From Streptomyces sp. Go-475 (GTDB taxonomy: Bacteria > Actinomycetota > Actinomycetes > Streptomycetales > Streptomycetaceae), in assembly GCF_003330845.1 (NCBI RefSeq), contig NZ_CP026121.1, positions 1,054,001 through 1,118,000 of the forward strand: DNA of 64,000 nt, in the 5' to 3' direction. Each line of letters opens with the position of its first letter. Within the stretch, counting starts at the first letter, position 1. The notes under the pieces are model-generated. The model searched no databases and had not been told where the DNA came from. It saw nothing but the letters and a program-made list of their open reading frames with translations. A program made the position numbers and the translations under genes. Of this stretch, positions 8,564 to 16,700 are shown piece after piece.

Positions 8564-10285
8564 TCAGAAGAGGAAGTACCGCTGCGCCATGGGCAGCTCG
8601 GCCGCCGGTGACGCCTCGACCAGTTCCCCGTCGATGTGCACGGCGAAGCTGTCGGGATCGACCCGTACCTCGGGCCGCGCGTCGTTCTCCCGCATGTCGG
8701 CCTTGGTGACACCGCGCGTCGACTCGATCGCCGTGAACCGCTTGCCGAGGCCCAGCCGCTCCGGCAGCCCGTCCTCGATGGCGAGCGGGGCGACGAAGTT
8801 GACGGAGTTCGCGGCCGGGGCCCGGCCGATCGCCCCGTACATCGGCCGGGGCAGGACCGGCTGCGGGGTCGGGATGGAGGCGTTGGCGTCGCCCATCTGC
8901 GCGTACGCGATCTGCCCGCCCTTGATGACGAGCTGCGGCTTGACGCCGAAGAACGCCGGCTCCCACAGGACCAGGTCGGCCAGCTTGCCGCTCTCCACCG
9001 ACCCGATCTCACGGGCCAGGCCCTGGGCGAGGGCGGGGTTGATCGTGTACTTGGCGACGTAGCGGCGGACCCGGTGGTTGTCGGCCCGTCCGTCCCCGGG
9101 CAGCGCGCCGCGCCGCCGTTTCATCACGTGCGCGGTCTGCCAGGTCCGCATGACGACCTCGCCCACGCGTCCCATGGCCTGGGAGTCGGAGGAGATGATC
9201 GAGATCGCGCCGAGGTCGTGCAGCACGTCCTCGGCGCCGATGGTGGACGGCCGGATCCGGGACTCGGCGAAGGCCAGGTCCTCCGGCACGGCCGGGTTGA
9301 GGTGGTGGCACACCATCAGCATGTCGAGGTGTTCCTCGGCGGTGTTGACGGTGAACGGCCGGGTCGGGTTGGTGGAGCTGGGCAGCACGTACGACTCGGA
9401 GACCACGGTCATGATGTCCGGCGCGTGTCCGCCGCCCGCGCCCTCGGTGTGGTACGCGTGGATGCCCCGCCCCGCGATCGCGGCGAGCGTGTCGCCGACG
9501 AACCCGGCCTCGTTCAGGGTGTCGGTGTGGATGGCGACCTGGATGCCCGTCCGCTCGGCGACGGTCAGGGAGGCGTCGATGACGGCCGGGGTGGAGCCCC
9601 AGTCCTCGTGCAGCTTCAGGCCGAGCGCGCCGCCGCGGATCTGCGACAGCATCGCCTCGTGGGAGACGGTGTTGCCCTTGCCGAGGAAGCCGATGTTGAG
9701 CGGGTAGGCCTCCATGGCCTCCAGCATCCGGGCCAGGTGCCAGGGGCCGGGGGTCACGGTGGTGGCCTTGGAGCCCTCGGCCGGGCCGGTGCCGCCGCCG
9801 ACCAGGGTCGTGATGCCCGAGGACAGCGCCTCGTCGGCGATCTGCGGGCAGATGAAGTGGACGTGCGCGTCGATCGCGCCCGCCGTGAGGATCCGCCCGT
9901 TGCCGGCGATGATCTCGGTCTCCGGGCCGATGACCAGGTCCGGGTGGACGCCGTCCATGGTGTCGGGGTTGCCGGCCTTGCCGATGCCGGTGATCCGGCC
10001 GTCGCGGATGCCGACGTCGGCCTTGACGATGCCCCAGTGGTCGATGATCACCGCGCCGGTGATGACGGTGTCCGGGGTGCCCTCGGCACGCGTGGCGCGC
10101 GCCTGGCCCATGGACTCGCGGATGACCTTGCCGCCGCCGAACACGGCCTCGTCGCCGGAGCGTCCGGGTCCGCCGGAACGATCCTCCTCGATCTCGACGA
10201 GCAGGTCGGTGTCGGCGAGCCGGATCCGGTCGCCGGTGGTCGGGCCGAACAGGTCGGCGTACGCGGCACGCGAGATCTCAGGCAT
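8564..10285 (-). CDS. ureC: Urease alpha subunit UreC
   Basis: The 573-residue catalytic subunit hydrolyses urea to ammonia and carbamate. Nickel ligands and active-site features are visible: His141 and His143 ('DAHVHFI'), the lysine that is carbamylated (K224 in '[10 protein letters not shown]'), His253 and His279, and the flap motif 'MVCHHLN' with Cys326 and His327. The late '[10 protein letters not shown]' carries the fourth-ligand region. The ATG at 10285 has GGAGG 8 bases upstream and overlaps the ureB stop by 8 bases; a GTG three codons earlier is less likely. The protein is full length with no missing key residue. Confidence 0.97.
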   Translation of the reverse strand: MPEISRAAYADLFGPTTGDRIRLADTDLLVEIEEDRSGGPGRSGDEAVFGGGKVIRESMGQARATRAEGTPDTVITGAVIIDHWGIVKADVGIRDGRITGIGKAGNPDTMDGVHPDLVIGPETEIIAGNGRILTAGAIDAHVHFICPQIADEALSSGITTLVGGGTGPAEGSKATTVTPGPWHLARMLEAMEAYPLNIGFLGKGNTVSHEAMLSQIRGGALGLKLHEDWGSTPAVIDASLTVAERTGIQVAIHTDTLNEAGFVGDTLAAIAGRGIHAYHTEGAGGGHAPDIMTVVSESYVLPSSTNPTRPFTVNTAEEHLDMLMVCHHLNPAVPEDLAFAESRIRPSTIGAEDVLHDLGAISIISSDSQAMGRVGEVVMRTWQTAHVMKRRRGALPGDGRADNHRVRRYVAKYTINPALAQGLAREIGSVESGKLADLVLWEPAFFGVKPQLVIKGGQIAYAQMGDANASIPTPQPVLPRPMYGAIGRAPAANSVNFVAPLAIEDGLPERLGLGKRFTAIESTRGVTKADMRENDARPEVRVDPDSFAVHIDGELVEASPAAELPMAQRYFLF

Positions 10286-10589
10286 CGAGGGCACCTCCGG
10301 TCTCCCCGCGCAGGCCGGGCACGATCCGGGCGCCGCTGAGCGGAACGAGTTCGACGTCGACGGGGATCCCGGGCTCGAAGCGCACGGCCGTGCCGGCGGC
10401 GACGTTCAGCCGCTTGCCGCGCGCGGCGGCGCGGTCGAACTCCAGACCGGGGTTGGCCTCGGCGAAGTGGTAGTGGGAGCCGACCTGGACGGGCCGGTCG
10501 GCGACGTTGAGGACGGTGAGCCGGGTGACGTCGCGGCCCTCGTTGTAGGCAATCGGGCCGTCGGCGAAGAGGATCTCTCCGGGAATCAT
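10278..10589 (-). CDS. ureB: Urease beta subunit UreB
   Basis: This 103-residue structural subunit starts '[13 protein letters not shown]' and has '[18 protein letters not shown]', the family hallmark, then 'FEPG' and 'VELVPLSG'. It assembles with UreA and UreC into the (alpha-beta-gamma)3 enzyme in the cytosol. It lies 13 bp after ureA and overlaps ureC by 8 bases. Confidence 0.96.
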   Translation of the reverse strand: MIPGEILFADGPIAYNEGRDVTRLTVLNVADRPVQVGSHYHFAEANPGLEFDRAAARGKRLNVAAGTAVRFEPGIPVDVELVPLSGARIVPGLRGETGGALDA

Positions 10590-10602
10590 GCTCGGGCCCC
10601 TC

Positions 10603-10905
<303 letters not shown>

Positions 10906-11018
10906 GTCCCACCTCACAGTCCTCGCTCCGGACCGTGCGGGGTCCGGGTGCCGCGGCCACGGGGCAAAGTGCCAGGTGGCGTGGAGCGGCAGGCTAGTTG
11001 GACCGCGTTTCGGGCACG

Positions 11019-11666
11019 TTAACCGAGCGGTGGTCCATCGGCCGGGGCGCGGTCGTCGCGCATGCTCGTCAGGGCCCGCAGACCGTCCCGGAGGACCTCG
11101 ACCGGGGCGGGGCCGAAGAGGGACTGCTGGGCGATGAACCCGAGCACGGCGGCGATCATCGTGCGGGCCACATGGTCCGGCTCGATGTCCGGCCGCATCA
11201 TCCCGGCCCGCTGGTAGTCCTCGACGATCTTCGCCCAGGCCGCGCGGACGGAGCCGTAGCCCTCCCGCAGGACGGCCGCCAGTTCCTCGTTGCGCAGTGT
11301 CTCCGGCCACACCTGGATGACGAGGCTCGGGAACGCGGGCCTGCCGTCGATCCGCAGGGACTCGCGGGAGGCCAGCACCGTGCCGAGGACGGTCGCGACG
11401 AGTTCGTCCGGCGGCGGCGGCGGGCTCTGCCGCAGCGCCTCCTCGAAGGCGGCGCGGACCGAGCCGAGCACCTCGCCGACGATCGCGCCGATCAGTTCGT
11501 CCTTGCCGCTGAAGTAGCGGTAGACGGCACCGGCGGAGAGACCGACCTCCTTCAGCACGTCCTGCATGGACGTGGCGTGGAAGCCGTTGCGGGCGAAGCA
11601 GAGCGCGGCGCCGTCGAGGATCTGACGGCGGCGGGCGTCGAGGTGTTCCTGGGACACGCGGGCCAT
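11019..11666 (-). CDS. TetR/AcrR-family transcriptional regulator
   Basis: The 215-residue protein has an N-terminal TetR helix-turn-helix: '[47 protein letters not shown]', about residues 12-60. A helical ligand-binding domain follows. It is divergent from a membrane protein gene (start 11793), and two 19-bp near-identical repeats lie between them. This suggests that it represses both itself and the membrane protein in response to a small molecule. The ATG at 11666 is set by the HTH position. Confidence 0.92.
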   Translation of the reverse strand: MARVSQEHLDARRRQILDGAALCFARNGFHATSMQDVLKEVGLSAGAVYRYFSGKDELIGAIVGEVLGSVRAAFEEALRQSPPPPPDELVATVLGTVLASRESLRIDGRPAFPSLVIQVWPETLRNEELAAVLREGYGSVRAAWAKIVEDYQRAGMMRPDIEPDHVARTMIAAVLGFIAQQSLFGPAPVEVLRDGLRALTSMRDDRAPADGPPLG

Positions 11667-11678
11667 GGTCCACAACGT

Positions 11679-11697
11679 AAAACGAATATTCCTTCTT
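11679..11697. promoter_or_regulatory. Operator-like repeat, copy 1
   Basis: AAAACGAATATTCCTTCTT lies 13 bp upstream of the TetR start. It contains the dyad AACGAA...TTCCTT around a GAATATTC palindrome. The second copy (11736-11754) matches at 16 of 19 positions, in the same orientation. It is most likely a site for the adjacent TetR protein. Confidence 0.6.
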
Positions 11698-11735
11698 GAC
11701 AAGGACCGGCGGCCGGAGGACGGTGAGAGAAGAGC

Positions 11736-11754
11736 AAAACGAACGATCCTTCTT
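11736..11754. promoter_or_regulatory. Operator-like repeat, copy 2
   Basis: AAAACGAACGATCCTTCTT lies 38 bp upstream of the membrane protein start. It differs from copy 1 only at the three central bases. The two copies start 57 bp apart, one next to each divergent gene. Confidence 0.6.
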
Positions 11755-11792
11755 TTTAATGCTCCGGTTCCGCTCGCCCACAGGAGACCCTC

Positions 11793-12788
11793 ATGCCTTC
11801 CACCAGCACCCGCCGCGTGATCGCGGTCGTCGTGCTCGTCCCCGTCCTCGCGGCCCTGGCCCTGTGGGCCTTCGCCTGGCCGGCCACCCGTACCGCGCCT
11901 CGCGACCTGCCGCTGGGCGTCGCCGGACCGCCCGCGGCGGCGGCCCAGGTGGAGAAGGGACTCGAGCAGCACGAGGGCGCGTTCGAGATCCACCGCTACG
12001 CCGACGAGGCCGCCGCCCGGGACGCCGTCAAGGACCGGAGCGTGTACGGGGCGGTGGTGGTCACACCCCAGGGCCCCGAGCTGCTCACCGCGTCCGCCGC
12101 GGGGCCGGCCGTCGCACAGTTCCTCCAGCAGGCCGTCGCCCGGCAGGCCTCCGCCGAGGGCACACAGGTCAGGACGGTCGACGTCGTACCCGCCCCGGCG
12201 AGCGATCCGCGCGGCGCGGCGGTGACCGCCTCCGTGCTGCCGCTCGCCCTGGCCGGCATCGCGGCCGGCGCCGTGGTCACGCTGCTGGGACTGCGCGGCG
12301 TCCGGGCCGCGACCGCGCTGCTCGGCGCGTCCGCCCTGGTGGGCGTGGTCACCGCCGGGATCGCGGACAGCTGGCTCGGGGTGCTCACGGGCGACTGGTG
12401 GGCCGAGGCGGCGGTGCTCGGCCTGTCGGCGCTGGCCGTCAGCGGCGCCGTCGCCGGACTCGCCGCCCTGGTCGGCACCGCCGGCACGGGGATCGCGGCG
12501 GTCGCGGTGATGCTGCTCGGCAACCCCTTCTCCGGGGCGTCGTCGGCACCGCAGATGCTGCCGGAGCCCGTCGGCACGATCGGCCAGTGGCTGCCGCCCG
12601 GCGCGGGGACGACCCTGCTGCGCTCGGTGGCCTACTTCGACGGCGCGGCGGCCACCGGTCCCGCCCTGACCTTGACCTGGTGGGCGGTGCTGGGCCTGTG
12701 CGCCGTACTGCTCGGCGGTTCGCTCAGGGCGCGGAAGGAGAGCGGCACCCCCACGGGCGACACGCCCAGCCTCGCGACCGTCGGCTGA
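11793..12788 (+). CDS. ABC-2-permease-like / YhgE-like membrane protein
   Basis: The 331-residue protein has an N-terminal membrane helix (~9-30), an extracytoplasmic segment (~31-145) and about five or six further hydrophobic helices (from ~148 on), then a short charged tail. This layout resembles ABC-2-type permeases or the YhgE/Pip group, which lack their own ATPase. It has a CAGGAGA ribosome binding site. It is divergent from a TetR gene over paired repeats, so export of, or resistance to, a TetR-sensed compound is a reasonable guess. A strong terminator follows. Confidence 0.6.
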   Translation: MPSTSTRRVIAVVVLVPVLAALALWAFAWPATRTAPRDLPLGVAGPPAAAAQVEKGLEQHEGAFEIHRYADEAAARDAVKDRSVYGAVVVTPQGPELLTASAAGPAVAQFLQQAVARQASAEGTQVRTVDVVPAPASDPRGAAVTASVLPLALAGIAAGAVVTLLGLRGVRAATALLGASALVGVVTAGIADSWLGVLTGDWWAEAAVLGLSALAVSGAVAGLAALVGTAGTGIAAVAVMLLGNPFSGASSAPQMLPEPVGTIGQWLPPGAGTTLLRSVAYFDGAAATGPALTLTWWAVLGLCAVLLGGSLRARKESGTPTGDTPSLATVG

Positions 12789-12808
12789 GCCGCCGGTCCG
12801 CACGGAAC

Positions 12809-12854
12809 GGCCGCGCACCCCCGCTGTAGCGGACGGGGGTGCGCGGCCTTTTTT
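12809..12854 (+). terminator. Rho-independent terminator
   Basis: A perfect 15-bp GC-rich stem (12809-12823 with 12834-12848), a 10-base loop and a run of six T (12849-12854) form a textbook terminator for the membrane protein gene. It also lies 9 bp past the end of the convergent phd-like gene and may serve it. Confidence 0.92.
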
Positions 12855-12862
12855 CGTCCGGA

Positions 12863-13150
12863 TCAGGCCGGGCCGGCCCTCCGGTGCTCCGCCGCGATGC
12901 CGAACCGCTGCTGTTCGCGAGGAGCGGACGCGACCTCGCGGACCGTGGAGACGGCGCTGATCACCTGCTCCTCGGCGGGCTCCGCCGACTCCGCGAGTTC
13001 CTCGAGTCGCCGCAGGTCATCGGCCGAGACGAGGGCGACGAGGGGCTTGCCGTGCCGGGTGACGACGACGCGCTCGCCGGCGTACACCACGCGGTTGATC
13101 AGGTCGGCGAGTTCAGCCCTGGCTTGCGTCACCGGAATCTCGTAGGCCAT
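12863..13150 (-). CDS. Phd/YefM-family antitoxin (no toxin alongside)
   Basis: The 95-residue protein starts 'MAYEIPVTQARAELADLINRVVYAGERVVVTRHGKPLVALVSADDL', a clear Phd/YefM DNA-binding fold. These proteins normally neutralise a RelE/YoeB- or Doc-type toxin encoded directly downstream and repress their own operon. Here the gene ends 9 bp from a terminator with no room for a toxin. The C-terminal half (residues ~55-95), the usual toxin-binding part, is long and Glu/Ala-rich. It is divergent from the ClpP-like gene. Confidence 0.85.
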   Translation of the reverse strand: MAYEIPVTQARAELADLINRVVYAGERVVVTRHGKPLVALVSADDLRRLEELAESAEPAEEQVISAVSTVREVASAPREQQRFGIAAEHRRAGPA

Positions 13151-13240
13151 GCACCCATCATAACGTCACGTACGTCCTGTACATTTTTTACAGAGACAGC
13201 CGTCGCCGGAGACGGCTCTGCCCGCTAGGAGGGGTTCGTC
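13151..13240. promoter_or_regulatory. Divergent phd/clpP-like promoter region
   Basis: This 90-bp region is unusually AT-rich for the window. It contains CTGTA-N7-TACAG (13174-13190 region) and a run of six T, which fits promoter elements for one or both flanking genes and a possible autoregulatory site for the Phd protein. Positions of the -10 and -35 boxes are not certain. Confidence 0.4.
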
Positions 13241-13876
13241 ATGACCCGACCGTCCGCCCGTCACGTGCTGCCCGAGTTCACCGAACGCACGTCGTCCGGG
13301 CACCGGACGATGGATCCGTACTCCAAGCTGCTGGAGGGGCGGATCGTCTTCCTCGGGACGCCGGTGGACGAGACCTCGGCGAACGACGTGATGGCCCAGT
13401 TCATGTACCTCGAACACCTGGCCCCGGACCGCGACATCGCGCTCTACATCAACTCCCCCGGCGGCTCCTTCCACGCGATGACGGCCATCTACGACACGAT
13501 GCGCTACGTCACCTGCGACGTGGAGACGATCTGCCTCGGCCAGGCCGGCGCGGCCGCCTCGGTGCTGCTGTCCGCGGGCACGCCCGGCAAGCGATCCGTG
13601 CTCCCCGGCGCGCGTCTGGTGATCCATCAGCCGTCGCTGCCCGAACCGGTCCACGGCCAGGCCAGCGATCTGGCGATCCAGGCCGACGAGTTGACGCGCA
13701 TCCGGTCGCGCATGGAGGAGCTGCTCGCACGGCACACGGGCCGCACCCCGGAGCAGGTCGGCGCGGACATCGAGCGGGACAAGATCCTCACCGCCCAGGA
13801 GGCGGTCGCATACGGCCTGGTGGACCGGGTCCTCCCCAACCGCGAGGCCATCCTGGCCACGCCGACCGGGCGGTGA
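13241..13876 (+). CDS. ClpP-family protein lacking the catalytic serine
   Basis: The 211-residue protein has the whole ClpP fold: '[13 protein letters not shown]', '[19 protein letters not shown]', 'VIHQP', 'HTGRTPEQV' and '[18 protein letters not shown]'. Aligned with E. coli ClpP ('GQAASMGAFLLTAGAKGKR'), the nucleophile serine falls on Ala104. The spacing of 25 residues to His129 is exact, and His129 and Asp180 are kept. It should therefore be inactive on its own and may act like a ClpR subunit in a mixed ring. AGGAGG precedes the ATG. Streptomycetes carry several clpP paralogues; this one is next to no second clpP. Confidence 0.88.
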   Translation: MTRPSARHVLPEFTERTSSGHRTMDPYSKLLEGRIVFLGTPVDETSANDVMAQFMYLEHLAPDRDIALYINSPGGSFHAMTAIYDTMRYVTCDVETICLGQAGAAASVLLSAGTPGKRSVLPGARLVIHQPSLPEPVHGQASDLAIQADELTRIRSRMEELLARHTGRTPEQVGADIERDKILTAQEAVAYGLVDRVLPNREAILATPTGR

Positions 13877-13883
13877 GGCTCCG

Positions 13884-14192
13884 GTGCTGCCGCCCGAACT
13901 GCCGCCGCTGCCCGCGCTGACGCGCGCCGAGGCGGAGCTGATCGACCGTTACCTCGACGTCGTCGACCTGCTCGGCCGGATCAACCCGGCGCTGCACGGC
14001 GACACCTACCGCGGGCTGCGCGCCGCCCAGGCCCTGGTCGGCAAGGCGACCGCGCTGCGCGACGCGTTGACCCTGATGCACCAGCGGGGCGAGACGGAAC
14101 TGCACGCCGGCACGCTGGCCCGGGCCCTGCGGGTGCTGGACGGCGAGCGGCGCACGGCCAGGCTCACGCTGCCGCCCGAGTCCGTCAGCTGA
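13884..14192 (+). CDS. Hypothetical protein co-transcribed with clpP-like gene
   Basis: The 102-residue, probably all-helical soluble protein has 'ALTRAEAELIDRYLDVVDLLGRINPALHGDTYRGLRAAQALV'. I recognise no family. Codon use is strongly GC at third positions, so it looks genuinely coded. The GTG start at 13884 comes 7 bp after the ClpP-like stop, and GTGAGG provides a ribosome binding site. Its tight linkage suggests a role with the ClpP-like protein, but that is inference only. Confidence 0.65.
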   Translation: MLPPELPPLPALTRAEAELIDRYLDVVDLLGRINPALHGDTYRGLRAAQALVGKATALRDALTLMHQRGETELHAGTLARALRVLDGERRTARLTLPPESVS

Positions 14193-14607
14193 CGCGGCTC
14201 GGACGGCCGTTGACGCGGATCCGACGGCCCGGGCGCCCGTTCTGCCGACGGAGCGTCCCCGGGCCTGAGTCGAAACGGACCGAACGACGTACCCCTGTTC
14301 GGAGTAGACGGGGATCCTTTTTCTGGACCCCCTCAGTTGCGCAACGCGCGTAGCCAGGGGGCGGAATGGGACATTCCATGCCTGGTCCGGAGGTCCGCGG
14401 AGCAGTAGACGGTGGCTCGAACACAGACGTGTCCACCCGAACGGGTGAGTGGTGAGTAACAACACAAATCCCCGGTTCCGTTGGGATTTCGGGTCAAGCA
14501 TGAGTCAAGATCCCTGTCTGACGACAAGCCCCCGCCACAGCGGCGGGGCGATCCGGGCGGACGCCGAGTCCTGCCGCCGCCCGGATGACCGGTCGACAGA
14601 AGTGGAT
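14193..14607. other. Long intergenic region upstream of the riboswitch
   Basis: No convincing gene lies in these 415 bp. They hold the end of the ClpP-like unit and probably the promoter of the riboswitch-controlled wall hydrolase gene. Around 14440-14470 is a less GC-rich stretch ('GAGTAACAACACAAATCC') that could be near the promoter. Short frames here have no family features. Confidence 0.5.
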
Positions 14608-14762
14608 CGGCAGGAGTGGAGGACCCAAGCACGACGGGTCGCCGGGACGGTCACGCCATGACCGGGTCCGAGCAGCCCTTGGGGTGAAGCCGCGTCAGCG
14701 GCCGGGCAACTTCGCCAGCCCGAATCCGACAGGTCATCCTTCACAGGCGGCTGACGAAGGGT
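14608..14762 (+). ncRNA. ydaO-type c-di-AMP riboswitch
   Basis: Several conserved blocks of the actinobacterial ydaO class are present in order: GAGGACCCA near 14619, CTTGGGGTGAAGCC (14678-14691), a GCCGC-GTCA-GCGGC hairpin, GGGCAACTTCGCCAGCC, and CGAATCCGACAGG (14721-14733), ending close to the ribosome binding site GAAGG. In streptomycetes this riboswitch sits ahead of cell-wall hydrolase genes and turns them off when c-di-AMP is high. Here it precedes an NlpC/P60 hydrolase, as expected. Exact ends are approximate. Confidence 0.85.
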
Positions 14763-14767
14763 TGCGC

Positions 14768-15241
14768 ATGACTGCGCTCAATCGTGTCCCGTCGCTCATG
14801 GCCCGGGCCGGAACGGCCTCGGCCCTCACCATCGCCGCGGTGGGCGGCTCGATCGTGGCCCCCGGCTTCTCCTCGGAGGCCGCGGCAGCCACGCCTGCGA
14901 CGAAGGCACTCCAGATCGCGGCCTCGAAGAAGGGCTCGCCCTACAAGTACGGCGCCACCGGGCCGCACCGGTTCGACTGCTCCGGGCTCACGCTGTACTC
15001 GTTCAAGAAGGCCGGCAAGAAACTGCCCCGCACGGCTGCCCAGCAGTACAACAAGACCCGCCACATCTCCGCCAAGAACCGCAAGGCGGGGGACCTGGTG
15101 TTCTTCCACTCGGGCAAGAGCGTGTACCACGTCGGTATCTACGCGGGTAAGAACAAGCTCTGGCACGCCCCGAAGACCGGGGACGTGGTGCGGCTGCAGA
15201 AGATCTGGACCAAGAGCGTCTGGTACGGGCGCGTGAAGTAG
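14768..15241 (+). CDS. Secreted NlpC/P60 endopeptidase (cell-wall hydrolase)
   Basis: The 157-residue protein has a signal peptide (residues 1 to ~41, hydrophobic 'ALTIAAVGGSIVAPGF', cut near 'AAAATPA'). It is followed by a bare NlpC/P60 domain with catalytic Cys71 ('FDCSGLT'), His121 ('VYHVGIYAG') and a third polar residue His133. It cuts peptide stems of peptidoglycan outside the cell. The ATG at 14768 follows GAAGG at the end of a c-di-AMP riboswitch, which links its expression to osmotic or wall state and to germination. A 16-bp hairpin follows. Confidence 0.92.
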   Translation: MTALNRVPSLMARAGTASALTIAAVGGSIVAPGFSSEAAAATPATKALQIAASKKGSPYKYGATGPHRFDCSGLTLYSFKKAGKKLPRTAAQQYNKTRHISAKNRKAGDLVFFHSGKSVYHVGIYAGKNKLWHAPKTGDVVRLQKIWTKSVWYGRVK

Positions 15242-15245
15242 CCGC

Positions 15246-15285
15246 CCGGCGTGCGGCGGCGTCCTGACGCGCCGCCGCACGCCGG
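15246..15285 (+). terminator. Strong hairpin terminator
   Basis: A perfect 16-bp GC stem (15246-15261 with 15270-15285) and an 8-base loop start 5 bp after the NlpC/P60 stop. There is no T-tract, but the stem is long and stable. Confidence 0.8.
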
Positions 15286-15321
15286 AGCGTGACACGGGCT
15301 CACGTGGTTACCCGTCCCCCC

Positions 15322-15948
15322 ATGGCCGAGCACCGTCCCTGCACCGCACGCAACGAGACGCCGCTGCAGCGCGCCGACCGCAACTTCGTCGAGCTGCTCC
15401 AGGAACTCCGCGTCACCCAGACGGGCGTGCAGATCCTCTTCGCCTTCCTGCTGTCGCTCGCCTTCACCTCGCGCTTCGAGGACCTCGACACGGTCCAGCG
15501 CGTCACCTACGTCATCACGCTGCTGCTGGCGGTCCTGGCCGCGGCGCTGTTCACCGCGCCGGCCGCGCTGCACCGCTCGCTCTTCCAGCAGGGCGCCAAG
15601 CCGCGCATCGTGCAGGTCTCCTCGCGCCTGGCCAGCACCGGCCTGGTCGTGCTCGTGTTCGCGTTCAGCGGTTCCGTACTGCTGGTGGTCGATGTGACGA
15701 CCGGCCGGGCCGGCGGCATCGCCGCGAGCGTGGCGACCTTCCTGGTCTGCGTCGGCCTGTGGGGGCTGCTCCCCCGGCTGGTGCGGCGGGCGGGCCTGCG
15801 TGACGAGACGGCCGGGACGGCGGAGGAACCGGCCTCACCCCGGTCGGGAACCGTCAGGGTTCCGGCGCAGCTGCGGGACACCGTCAGGCAGCCGTCGGCG
15901 CTTCGGGGAACGGCACCGCGTCGGGAGGCGTCGGCGCGACGCCGGTGA
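15322..15948 (+). CDS. Four-helix membrane protein, DUF6328-like
   Basis: The 208-residue protein has a soluble N-terminus with 'ETPLQRADRNFVELLQELRVTQTGVQILFAFLLSLAF'. Four membrane helices follow (about residues 36-55, 65-85, 105-125 and 135-155), with an Arg-rich tail. The head is characteristic of a conserved actinobacterial membrane family of unknown function. I choose ATG 15322 because homology starts soon after; a GTG at 15289 would add 11 residues, and neither start has a strong ribosome binding site. Confidence 0.65.
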   Translation: MAEHRPCTARNETPLQRADRNFVELLQELRVTQTGVQILFAFLLSLAFTSRFEDLDTVQRVTYVITLLLAVLAAALFTAPAALHRSLFQQGAKPRIVQVSSRLASTGLVVLVFAFSGSVLLVVDVTTGRAGGIAASVATFLVCVGLWGLLPRLVRRAGLRDETAGTAEEPASPRSGTVRVPAQLRDTVRQPSALRGTAPRREASARRR

Positions 15949-16029
15949 GACGGGCGGTGGCGGCCGGCGCGAAGGGGGCCGGGCCGGTGCTTCGGTGCCC
16001 GAGACGCCCGGGGATGCGCCGCTGTGACG

Positions 16030-16488
16030 TTACGGCTCCTGCTGTCCCGCCGCCGTCACCGGCTGGGCCGGGACCGTCCAGGGGAGTTCGACGGAGATGG
16101 TCTTGCCGCCCTCGCGGGTGGGGCGGACGCGGAGCCTGCCGCCGTACTCGGCGGTCAGCCAGCGGATGATGGCCAGGCCGCGGCCGTTGTCCTGCTGGAC
16201 GGCGGCCGGGAGCCGTCTGGGGAAGCGCGGGTGACTGTCCGTGACACCGACGCGCAGGTGCTCGTCACCGTCGAGCTCGACGTCCACGGTGAACGTGGGC
16301 GACTGTCCGAAGGTGTGCTGGACGGCGTTGGTGGCGAGTTCGGAGATGATGAGCCGGATGGTGTCGGACACTTCCGTGTCCGCCGGCAGGCCCCACTCCG
16401 CCAGCGTGCCCACCACGTAGGCGCGCGCTGCGGAGACCGAGGCGGGATCGCTCGGCAGAGTGACGGAGGCTTCCAGATGGTCTGCCAT
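16030..16488 (-). CDS. RsbW-like ATP-binding (HATPase) regulatory protein
   Basis: The 152-residue single-domain HATPase_c protein has an N-box 'LIISELATNAVQHT' (residues ~47-60), 'VGVTDSHP' and a glycine-rich 'NGRGLAIIRWL'. Such proteins in streptomycetes are anti-sigma-type kinases or ATP-binding partners. It is divergent from an HTH/DUF5753 regulator that is followed by a DUF397 gene. This trio recurs in streptomycetes and includes developmental regulators of the WhiJ/AbaA type. Its exact target is unknown. Confidence 0.85.
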   Translation of the reverse strand: MADHLEASVTLPSDPASVSAARAYVVGTLAEWGLPADTEVSDTIRLIISELATNAVQHTFGQSPTFTVDVELDGDEHLRVGVTDSHPRFPRRLPAAVQQDNGRGLAIIRWLTAEYGGRLRVRPTREGGKTISVELPWTVPAQPVTAAGQQEP

Positions 16489-16616
16489 GGCGACGTCGTC
16501 CCTTTCCCACGGGACCGCAGGCCGACACGGAGCGGAAGGTTCGAGTACGGTCCCGGACTGGTGCTTCGTCGCCAGACTGCCACCAGAACACCCATGAAGG
16601 ACGGCGATCCACCAAG

Positions 16617-16626
16617 ATATGCATAT
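16617..16626. promoter_or_regulatory. AT-rich palindrome in divergent promoter region
   Basis: ATATGCATAT is a perfect 10-bp palindrome inside AGATATGCATATATCT (16615-16630). It stands in otherwise GC-rich DNA between the HATPase gene (start 16488) and the HTH gene (start 16701). It could be the operator of the HTH protein or contain -10 elements. Confidence 0.45.
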
Positions 16627-16700
16627 ATCTGTCGCTCAAAGCGGTGAACTCTGCGACGCGAGACCGTATTTGGGTGGCTCGGAAGGAGTAAGGAGGAGCC

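Noticed and set aside
8636..10339. Long plus-strand frame opposite ureC
   Set aside because: It is antisense to a textbook ureC with all its catalytic residues; the translation is low-complexity Val/Asp/Gly-rich.
13559..13561. Ser107 as a replacement nucleophile in the ClpP-like protein
   Set aside because: It is three residues from the catalytic position in an ungapped alignment and would point elsewhere on the same helix; activity from it is unlikely.
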